Shown in pieces: positions 1 to 8,300 of a DNA stretch of 10,281 bases. How positions within the stretch are numbered: the first letter of the stretch is position 1; each line of letters opens with the position of its first letter. The translations under genes were made by a program, and so were the position numbers. The notes beneath the pieces are model-generated. The model made no database searches. It saw only the letters and a program-made list of their open reading frames with translations, and was not told where the DNA came from. This stretch comes from Auxenochlorella pyrenoidosa. Taxonomy: Eukaryota; Chlorophyta; Trebouxiophyceae; Chlorellales; Chlorellaceae. The DNA lies in assembly GCA_001430745.1 (NCBI GenBank), contig KQ481938.1:445136-455416 (forward strand), given 5' to 3'.

Positions 1-934
1 AGCTGCATGCGCACGGCTAGGCAACCCATGTATGACAGGATGACCAGCCTGCTGTGCAAGTGCCTCGGCTCGAAGTGGTGAGACCAGCATATCAGCCCCC
101 CGCCCCGCTGCGAGGGCGGGACTCACACATCCATCCACATCCCGCAGCTGCGCCGCAGTGACGTGCTCGGCACCAACGCCGCCACCACCTGCCGCCGCCC
201 CTGCCGCCGCCCTTGCCAGCGGACGCTGGCTTGGGCCCGGCAGATCATCTGCGGAGCAAGCAGCAAGCCGGGGGCTGCCTGCATGTTGGCTGGCCAGCCT
301 GCGCGGTGCAGGCGCGCAGGCAGCAGGCTCGCATGCTGCAGGGCCGGCCGCGGTTGCGAGTGCGCGGCGCCGTGCTCAGAGCACGTGAATCCAGCCAGCA
401 CCCACCTGCCGGCTCGGCCTTGGGGACCGCTGTAGCGGCCCCCCGGCGGCCCCGCTTCTGTGAAGGCCCGGGCTCATCATCGCCGCCCAGTGAGCGGCGG
501 CTGCCGGCCCGCTGCCGCAGCGCACGCCCGCCGCCGCCCTCCTCTTCATCGTCATTGGGCATGTAGTCCTCGTCTTCAGGATCGTCCACCGGGGCTGCAG
601 CGTGCCCGGCATGGTTGGCGAGCAGGCAGTCTTGGAGGAAGGCAACGGCAAATGCAACGACCAGCACGAGGGGTCGTGCTCCTGAGCAGATGCCAGCGGT
701 CGCGATCTGATGCACGTGCACAACGATACGTTCTGTCTGTCGTCACGTTCTGCAAGCCCCACATTCAGTGGGAAGCGCCTCCTTTTCCCACAGCCGCTTG
801 CCTTTGCCTGCGCGGCGGCCCCGGCGGCGCGGCGGCTCGTCCTCGCTGTGCGAAGGCTCCTCCTCCTCGTCCCCTCGTCCCAGCGATGCCCTGGAAGCCC
901 GTCTTGGCCGCATCCTGGGGGCTGGACTGGCCAT
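1..934 (-). CDS. Unrecognised acidic/basic low-complexity protein, 5' part (partial, spliced)
   Basis: I do not recognise this protein. Proposed exons, read leftwards: 934-763, 594-406, 248-127 and tentatively 68-1, continuing past the window. Phases agree at each junction, giving about 183 codons. The ATG at 934 follows an in-frame TAA about 30 bases upstream. Visible features are an acidic stretch (GDEEEEP, residues 21-27), a basic AT-hook-like stretch RRRGRRAGKGKR (36-47), a second acidic run (DDPEDEDYMPNDDEEE, 61-76), another basic patch QKRGRRG near 102-108, and Ala/Gly-rich sequence at about 132-146. The motif DD-x-PGPSQ occurs in exon 2 and again at the start of exon 3, which supports that junction. 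Introns are 168, 157 and 58 bases. The last has an atypical ttcgag acceptor, so exon 4 is weak, although its frame (RLVILSYMGCLAVRMQ) looks protein-like. Charge pattern suggests a nuclear or nucleic-acid-associated protein, but that is inference only. Confidence 0.5.
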
Positions 935-1390
935 ATACTGCTGCGGCGAGGTGTTCGCTTATTTGAGAGGCGAGGGTGCTGCAGCGCGGCGAGTTTCGAG
1001 ATCTGGAGGCGTTCTAGTAGCTGCGATCGAGGAACGCAACAAGGAATGCAGCAAATAAACAGCTCTCTGCACAGCGACTTCGACTTGGAAGCACGCGCGC
1101 CATGCCGAGACAGAGGTGGGCCCACCGCTGGGCTTATTTCGACTTGCTGAAGCCTTGGGTTACCGAGATCACCTTGCACGGCTGGCGGTGGTGGCCTGCA
1201 AGCCTGCCGTCCCACAGAGTTGCCAGCTGCTGCTCTCCCGGACCTTTACGGTGATCAGCACATACTTTGGAAAGATCCGAAAGCGGGAAAAAGGTCAGCC
1301 CGAGCCTTGTGGCCTGCCCACGAGAGGGCCCACCAGGCACGAGTCCAGCGCACCTCCAGCCAGCGGGCGGGTGGTGGAAAGATCGTGACG

Positions 1391-1400
1391 ACATATAATT
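1391..1400 (+). promoter_or_regulatory. TATA-like element upstream of the CLC gene
   Basis: The string acatataatt is an AT-only patch (atataatt) in GC-rich sequence, about 145 bases upstream of the CLC start codon. A start site about 30 bases downstream would give a 5' leader of roughly 120 bases. Position and composition only; no transcript start is known. Confidence 0.4.
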
Positions 1401-1402
1401 TC

Positions 1403-1534
1403 ATGTTTCGCAGGCTGCGAGCAGTTTGCCCTCACTGCCGCCGCTGCCGCTGGCACCTGCCGCCACTGTTGCCTGCAGAGTTCCGGACCCGGTGCACCAG
1501 GAGCCAGGTAGCACCTGTCCACTTGCCTGCGTAG
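1403..1534 (+). other. Possible upstream ORF (43 codons) before the CLC start
   Basis: An ATG at 1403 opens a 43-codon frame ending at the TAG at 1532-1534, seven bases before the CLC ATG and in a different frame. The peptide is Arg/Cys/Pro-rich and contains CPHCRRC. It would act as an upstream ORF only if transcription starts left of 1403. If the TATA-like element at 1391 sets the start site, this ATG is probably not in the mRNA. It may be chance. Confidence 0.2.
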
Positions 1535-1541
1535 CCTAGGC

Positions 1542-2315
1542 ATGGCTGGAGGCGCAGGGGCGCCCGTCTTCCGGCTCATCTCCAGCGAAGAGGACGGTGA
1601 GTGGGTGGCATGCCGCAGTCGGCAGCCACTGCCGCATACCTGATGCCTGCTTGCTGCCAGCTGGGCCCTAGGCCCATACAAAGTGATGGCTGCATGCCTG
1701 CTGGCATGAGTGCGCCCTTGTGTCACCTCTTGCAATCGGGGCGGAGGATTTTGTCAGGCATGCTATGGCCAAGGGTGGGATCCTGCCTCCCCGCGCAGTT
1801 GGCGATGCCGCAGGCTCATCGCAGCATGCGGCGCTGCTGCAGCCGGCAGGGGGCCGCCCCCCCGACATCACAGTCTCGGTGCACCCAGCCAACGGGGGCC
1901 TGGCCAACAGCAGCCACCTGGGCGACGGCTCGGAGAGCGAGGCCGGCAACGGCGCCGGCGGCGCCGCCGACTTGGCCACCGGCCTCAGCTGGGGGCGGGG
2001 CGGCGAGCCGCGCGGCGGCGGCGGCGTGCGCGCCGCCTTTGCCAAGCTCTTCTCGCGGGGGCACGACATGGAGGCGGCGGGGGTGAACCACGCGTACACG
2101 GGGGACGAGCGGGCGCGGCTCAAGCAGTTCCAGTCGATTGACTACCTGGCACCCAGCTCGCGTGTGTACCGCGCTTGGCTGGCGGCGCAGCCGTACGGCC
2201 GCTACTGGGACCGCTGGCTGATGATGGCCCTCATCGGAGTGGCCGTGGGCCTCGTCGGCTTCTCCCTGCACACCCTGGTGCACCTGCTGGCCTCGGCCAA
2301 GTACCACGGCACGCG
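1542..2315 (+). other. CLC exons 1-2: cytosolic N-terminus and first membrane helix
   Basis: Exon 1 encodes 18 residues ending in an acidic SSEED. Exon 2 follows in phase 1 after a good acceptor (cctccccgcgcag, ends 1798). Residues of about 20-115 are Gly/Ala/Ser-rich and look disordered. [15 protein letters not shown] corresponds to the conserved (E/Q)SLDY segment just before the membrane domain in CLC proteins. The helix starting near residue 158 ([18 protein letters not shown]) is the first membrane segment. Skipping the intron at 1597-1798 would also leave an open frame from about 1720, but that joins out of phase with exon 1. Confidence 0.8.
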
Positions 2316-5300
2316 GTGCGCCGCGCCGCGCTGCGCCCGCCGAGCACTTTGCTGCCGCCTTGCTGCCCCGCCGCTGCTACGCCGCCACTGCTCCTGCCGT
2401 GCTGCCCAGTGGCGCTTCCCGCGCCTGGTGGGGGCTGCGTGGTCGCAGACTCTTTCTTTCCTTCCTGGCTGCACATGCATGCTGAAGCCCCCGCTGCGAT
2501 CACTTGCTCGGGTGTTGCCGGCCCTGCAGCTGGCTGCTGTCGCACACGCACGTGGTGGTGGGCTGGATGTTCAACATCACCTTCTCGCTGGCCCTGGTCT
2601 ACACCTCCACCTGGCTGGTCGTCAACGTAGCCCCCGAGGTGGGTGCTGACCGTGGTCTGCAAGATCACACTCGTGGCCCGACCCGATGTGCGCAGATATG
2701 TGTAGGTGCGGGGCAGCACGCAGTGGGGCAGGCAGCACGCAATTAGGTACTTGTTTCGTGCAGCAGAGGAACGCTGTTGGCTGCCTTTTTCTCGCAGGCC
2801 GGCGGCGCGGGCGTGGCCGAAGTCATGGCATACCTGAACGGCTGCTTCATCCCGAAGGTGGGGGCGTGCGGCTCGTTGCTGCCTCCTGCTCGAGAAGCTC
2901 GTGCCCTCTGCGTGTCACTCGGCGCTTCAGGAGGGCATTGGCCGTGCATGCTTTCACGTCTGCTGGCTGGCCGGTGCGGCAGGCAGCCAAGCAGGATGCA
3001 GATCCAGCTCGAGCAACGCGCCGCGCCGCCTGATGCTGGTCCCGTCTGCTCGGGCTGACAAGCAGGCTGGCCTCGCCTGCCCGCCCCCCACCCCCACCCC
3101 CCACCCCGCACACACCACCACCACCACCCTTCTGCGCAGATCTTAAACATCAAGACCTTTGCGGTCAAGTTCCTGTCAGCCGCCACGGCCGTGGGCTCCG
3201 GCCTGCCGGTGGGGCCGGAGGGGCCCATGATCCACATGGGGGCCATCGTGGGCGCCGGGCTGAGCCAGGGCCACTCCACCACCCTGGGAATAGACAGCGG
3301 CCTGTTCCGGCGCTTCCAGGTGTGTGCCGTTCCGTGGCGCAAGTTCCGTTGCGGTTGGGCAGACTGTGCGGCCAAACAAGCATGCAAGGGGCAGGCAGGC
3401 GGCGCTGCCGGCGGCACCGCCAGGGCGGGCCACGTGCGCGCACTGCTTGGGCCGGCGTGCAACCAGAGCGCTGCCAGCTTGACGGGCGTGCCGGGTGTGC
3501 AATTGCCGCTGCTGTGCTCGCAGCTGCGCTGAACACTGGGACCCCCCACATCCTATTCGCACCCTCCCCTGCCCCTCCCTGCCCCTTTTCCCTGCCCATG
3601 CAGAACCCAAAGGATAAGCGCGACTTTGTGACCGCGGGCGCGGCCATGGGCGTGGCCGTGGCCTTCTCCGCGCCCATCGGGGGCCTGCTCTTCGTGCTGG
3701 AGGAGATTGCCTCCTTCTGGCAGCAGGTGGGACTGTGTGTGTGTGCGTGTGTGTGTGTGGTGGGTGGGAATGGGGTGTGAGGGGGTGGGGGTGGACTGCA
3801 GGGCGGCCGATCGCCTGCGATGCTGGAGGCTCAGCAGCTGCCCACCTCGCAGTTTCGAACCGCTGCCCCAGCGGCTTCACTCGCTCGCTCGCCCACAGAA
3901 TCGTGCGACGTCCCCCCCCCCCCCCCCCCCCCTCCCTCGCAGTCGCTGGGCTGGCAGATATTCTTCGCCTGCATGATGGCCGTGCTGACGAGCGACACGC
4001 TGCGCACCGTGCAGGCAGCGCTCAGGTGCGGTGGGGGGTGGGGATGGGGGTGGGGATGGAGTGGTGGGTGGGTGGGTGGGTGGGTGGTGGGGGTGGGGGT
4101 TGGGGGGGCGCGGCACGTCCAGGCGGCTGCGAGACTCGAGGGCTGGGCCGTAGCACTGCTGAATAGCACCTGCGTCCTAGCTGGCGAGCGGGGTTGGATG
4201 GGTGCGGTCTTCTTGCCTGTGTTCGCAGTCTGTTCAGCAGCAACAAACTTGCGACGCAGGCAGGGGTGTGGCCAGTCGGCCCAGCGCGAACGCCCTGTCT
4301 CAGCGGGGTCGGCGCAAAAACCCTCTCGGGCCCCTGTCCACACGTTACAAACCGCCCGCAGGTCGGGCACCTTTGGGCTGTTTGAGCACGAATCCTCCAC
4401 TGTGTTCTTCGAGGTGCAAACGCAGGTGAGGCCTGCTCTTGGGCCGGCGCAGGCAGCCGTCGCTGTGCACCTGGCCGTGCCTGCTGTACGTGCCGAGTGC
4501 GCTCCGCCCAAACAGATCAGTGCGCTGAAGCACTGCTGCAGCCTGTCGCATAGCCAAGCGGCCTGCCACGGCCTGACAGGGCGTGCTCTTGCTGGTCTGC
4601 GCCCCGCCCTGCAGCTGACCAACCACGTGCTGATGGTGCTGCCCGCTGCCGCCATCGGCATCATCTGCGGCCTCTGCGCCATCCTCTTCACCATCCTCAA
4701 CCTGAAGGTGGGTTGGGCACGGAGCCTCCGGCGCACCCGGCGGCCTGGGCGCCAGACACGACGCGCGTCGCTCTGGCTGTCGCGCTCCTGTCCCTCGGTG
4801 TGCGAGTCCTGCTGGTTGGCACACTTCTGCGCTGCTGTCCGGCTGGTCGATCGCTGAGCTGCCCCGCTCTCCCTGCTGTCCTCGCAGGTGGCCCGCGCGC
4901 GCCAGGAGTTTTTCAAGGGCAAGCCGGCGCAGTGGCGCATGGCCGAGCCCTGCCTGCTCATCGTCATCTTTGTTACGCTGGGCATGATGCTGCCGCTCTT
5001 CTTCCCCTGCACGCCCACACAGGTGCCCCCCCCCCCACCCACGCACACACACACACCCAACCCCACCCAACCCCAAACTCCCACCCCCACCCCCCTACAC
5101 ACACACACACCTTCCCACTTGCACATACATGCACCATGCACCATGCACCTGCGCTGAACGGCAGACGCGTGCAGCATGGGGGAAACGCTCATACGGATGA
5201 AGCAAGCTGCTCAGCTCCCAGCAGTAGGGTTTTCTTTGCTGCCGTGCTCCCCTGCGTGTGCACACCTCGTGACCCACCTCCCCCTGCCCCCCCTGCAGTG

Positions 5301-8300
5301 CGTGATCATTCAGGGGGAGTCCACGCCGCTGTGTCCAGAGGGCACGCCCGATCAAGTCAAGTGAGCTCGGGGAGGAGCTCACCCCAGCGTGACCATCCGC
5401 AGCATGCAGGTGCAGTCGCCCTCCCAGCGGTACCCAAGCGCAACTCGCCCCCTCCACCTGCTCCCCCCCGCTTGCAGGCGAATAGTGGAGGAAAGCACGG
5501 AGCTCTACACCTGCAGCCGCACAGCGCACGACTCGGGTGAGTGTTGCCGCATTGGTGGCGGCTTGCCGGGCTCCGTGCCGAGGGTTCTGCAGAAGGGTTC
5601 GCGCCTCAAATCGCCTGCTGGCCTGCCCCTGTGTGGGGTGCCATGCCCTGCCAGCCCAGGCGGTTAATACGACTCGATCGCATGCTTGCCCAGAACCCTC
5701 CCGACTTTCTCCCCCCAACGTTACCCTTTGCGGCCCCTGCCCCCACCTGCCCGCGTGCAGAAATTCCCCCCGAGTGGGACCCCGACGGCGCGGGCCATGA
5801 GCATGGCATTAGCGGCAACATCACCATCCCCAAGAGTTACAACGAGCTGGCCACACTGATGAGCGTTACAGGTGTGCGCCAGCGGGTGCTCACGCTTGCG
5901 CGCATGATGGGTGCCGAGGAGGCGCCCGCGCTTATGAGCGCGACGGCTGCACGCCCCACACACGCCGGCAGTGTGTCCGCCCCCTTCTTCCGCCCAGCAC
6001 CCACGTTCTGCAGTGGATCTGCTTGCACCGGCGCCAAACTGACGCTGGTGTCAGCCTGCGAAGCGCCAGGCCCAGCCCCTGCTGCCTGCTGGCCGCTGCC
6101 CTCTGTCCTCGCCCTTACGCGCGCACTTGTCGTGTTGCCTTGCGCCCTGCAGGCGAGGACGCCATCCGCCACCGGTTCCCCCGCGGCCTGTTTGCATTTG
6201 CCTTCGGCCTGTGCCCTCACGCGCATTTGCCCACGTCCCCACTGGCCCTGCAGGCGAGGACGCCATCCGTCACCTGTTCTCCCGTGGCACCCACCGCGAG
6301 TTTGGCTACTCGGCCCTCGTCGTGATGCTCATCTTCTATTTCCTGGGGGCCGCCTGGACAGGTGTGGGCCACTATGCTGAGCTCCTCTGGCTGTCCTAGG
6401 CTGCCCAAGGCCCTCCCGTGCCATGTTTTCTTTGTGTGCCTGCAGGGCGGCTGCCCTCCTGCATTTGCCAACACGTGCTGGTCGTGTGTGCACGTCTTCT
6501 GGTCTTTGGGCAGCTGCCGGCTGGCTGCCTTGCAGTACCCAACGCGCTTCCAGTCCCTTGGTTAGGCGAGACCCTGGCCTGATGGCGCTCGCGGCATGCA
6601 CTCCACTCCCCTCTGTGTTTCTCTTCCCCCTGAGAACCTTGTCATTCCCCTCTGTTCCCCCCCCCCCGAGCACCCTGCAGCCGGCAGCGCCATCTCCTCC
6701 GGCGTCTTTGTGCCCATGCTGCTCATCGGCGCCTGCCTGGGGCGGCTGGTGGGCCTCGTGACGGTGGACATTGCGGCTGCGCACGGCGCTGGGAGCCAGG
6801 GGTGAGATGGGCTGGCGGCTCTGCTCGCGTGCACATGTGCCTGGGTGCATAACCGTAGCCCTGGCAGCGAGCCGACACGCCTCGTGCGCCTTGTTGCGAA
6901 TGGGCCCCCAGCCCGCCGCGAACACCAACCACCCACCCCTGCCTCCATCCCCTTGCTGCTCTGCAGTGCGCCGCCGGGCGTGTTTCTGCCGCCCAGCCCC
7001 TGGGCGTGGATCGACCCGGGCGCGTTTGCGCTCATTGGGGCAGGCGCCTTCATGGGTGGGGTCACGCGCATGACCCTGGCGCTGGCTGTCATCATGATGG
7101 AGGTGTGCCTCTCCGTCTTCCTGCCTTGTTTTTTTTGTATTATCGTTTTGGTCCGTCTTCTTCGCGCTTTGCGTCCACAGCAGCCTGCCACAGCCCTCGG
7201 TCTGCCCCCAACCTCGCTGTCATTGTATTGCGTTGGTGGCGGTGGTGCTGTGGGGTGGATGTGGGCGGCGTCTGGCATGCATAGTCGGTCTGTTATTGTG
7301 GCTCAACCGCACCGCTTGGGAACACCGCGTGCTGGCAGCCAAGCTGCGCCCGCCCCCTGGGCCTGCTGCAAGTAGCATTCCCGCGGTTTTGCTTATGCAC
7401 GGCCTCGCTCCTCCTGTTCTGATCCCTGTACCCTCCTCCGTGCTGCTGCGCGCATGTGTCCCACACACTCACCCCCCTGCGTGCCCCTCCCCCCCCCCCC
7501 CCCCCTGCCCCCCCCTGCCCCGGCGCAGATGTCCAACGACGTGCGCATCCTGCTGCCCGCCATGGTGGCCATCATGCTGGCCAAGTTTGTGGCCGACGCC
7601 GCAACGCACTCGCTCTACCACGGCCTGCTGGAGGTCAAGTGCGTGCCCTTCCTGCCCAAGGAGGTGAGTGCCTGGGGCCGGGGTTTGCTGGCTTGCCTGC
7701 CTGGGCTCGACGCCTATCGGTGTGCAACGCAGCTTGTGATACAAACAAGGCAGGGCAGGGCACAAGCCCTGCGGTCGCCGACCACGCGTGCCAACAGCTG
7801 GCATCTGCATGGGCGGCCGCCTGCCGAGGAAGGCGCAGCTGTGCCGGTGTTGCTTGGATGAAGGCGCCCCGGCGGGGGCCGCAACCCCGCGCCCATGCAT
7901 GCCCTGCTGCTGCACCTGCCGCTGCCCCTGCCGCTCCCTGAAAGCCGGCCCGCCCTCCGTGACTTTGGCATCTCCCTGTCCCCGCTCCCTGCCGCAGCCC
8001 ATCAGCGCCATGATTCACTCGCTCATTCAATGTTTCCATAAATTCATCCATCTTTCATTCACACCCCTGTCGCAGCCCATCAGCGCCATGTCGCTCGACC
8101 TGCTGGAGGTGCGGTCGGTGATGCACGCCCCCGTGGTGACGCTGCGGGAGCAGATGCGGCTCGGGGACATCAGGTGCGGCGGCAGGGCGTGTGGTGTGTG
8201 TCCGGGTGTGCCAGCTCAAAGTCAAGTAACAGCGGCCGCGGGGTCGGAGAGGTGGACGTGCTAGCACACACGTATACTTGTGTGCTTATTCGGCACCATG

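Larger units (their letters stand above)
935..1541. promoter_or_regulatory. Divergent intergenic region between the two genes
   Basis: About 600 bases separate the two inferred start codons, which face away from each other, so both promoters should lie here. I see no conserved coding frame; the open frames crossing it do not resemble proteins. Three TTATTT-type elements (near 957, 1053 on the minus strand, and 1133) stand out in GC-rich surroundings. The one near 1053 could serve as a weak TATA-like element for the leftward gene. The 9-base string ttcgacttg occurs twice (near 1079 and 1138). Function is inferred from position. Confidence 0.5.
2530..4025 (+). other. CLC exons 3-7: first half of the transport core
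   Basis: These exons encode residues of about 191-375. Exon 3 gives a membrane segment ([19 protein letters not shown]). Exon 4 gives the first anion-filter motif in the altered form GAGVAE followed by VMAYLNG. Exon 5 holds [11 protein letters not shown] with gating Glu274. Exon 6 holds [21 protein letters not shown] and [14 protein letters not shown], with the proton-glutamate position occupied by Glu341. Exon 7 continues [20 protein letters not shown]. Intervening introns are 159, 282, 284 and 216 bases and show no gene of their own. Exon order matches the family order without gaps. Confidence 0.9.
4362..5871 (+). other. CLC exons 8-13: middle of the membrane core and a long loop
   Basis: Exon 8 encodes [19 protein letters not shown], like the SxxFG(x)F stretch after this helix in plant CLCs. 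Exon 9 gives a membrane segment ([20 protein letters not shown]), exon 10 another ([17 protein letters not shown]). Exons 11-13 encode a loop of about 80 residues with several cysteines, ending in [13 protein letters not shown], the family's (Y)N(D/E)LATL element. Introns 8-12 are 189, 180, 276, 117 and 224 bases. Intron 7 before exon 8 is 336 bases: G-rich at its start and otherwise without recognisable content. Confidence 0.87.
6254..7663 (+). other. CLC exons 14-17: second half of the transport core
   Basis: Exon 14 encodes [20 protein letters not shown] followed by a membrane helix, the counterpart of the AIRNLFS...EFGY stretch of other CLCs. Exon 15 carries the GVFVP anion-filter motif (594-598) and [13 protein letters not shown]. 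Exon 16 encodes [26 protein letters not shown]. Exon 17 encodes [23 protein letters not shown] and the [13 protein letters not shown] lead-in to the CBS domains. No tyrosine is present between 673 and 682, where E. coli ClC has the anion-coordinating Tyr445; alignment there is by eye. Confidence 0.9.

Noticed and set aside
376..1215. 279-codon open frame on the minus strand
   Set aside because: It crosses the inferred introns of the leftward gene in a different frame from the acidic and basic segments and has no protein-like composition of its own.
1720..1797. Extension of exon 2 leftwards from 1799
   Set aside because: The frame is open, but no acceptor there gives the phase needed by exon 1, and the cctccccgcgcag acceptor at 1798 fits both consensus and phase.
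3853..3880. tRNA-like ttcgaac string
   Set aside because: No cloverleaf can be built around it; the match to a T-loop is short and isolated.
4230..4361. Upstream extension or extra exon before exon 8, using the acceptor at 4228-4229
   Set aside because: It joins exon 7 in phase, but read through to exon 8 it runs out of the CLC frame to a stop. A separate exon would need a weak donor, and the family shows no insertion here.
3820..4857. 345-codon open frame on the plus strand covering exons 7-9
   Set aside because: It is read-through of introns between real exons. Intron parts encode only Gly/Trp/Val repeats from the G-rich tract, and the donors and acceptors inside it are good.
3831..5192. 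453-codon open frame on the minus strand
   Set aside because: It lies antisense to several well-supported CLC exons and introns, is made of translated CA/GT and C-rich repeats, and has no family-like segments. Long antisense frames are expected in GC-rich coding DNA.
5665..5675. Eleven bases matching the start of the phage T7 promoter
   Set aside because: Only taatacgactc matches and the essential downstream half differs. It lies in an intron, so it is a chance match and not a vector trace.
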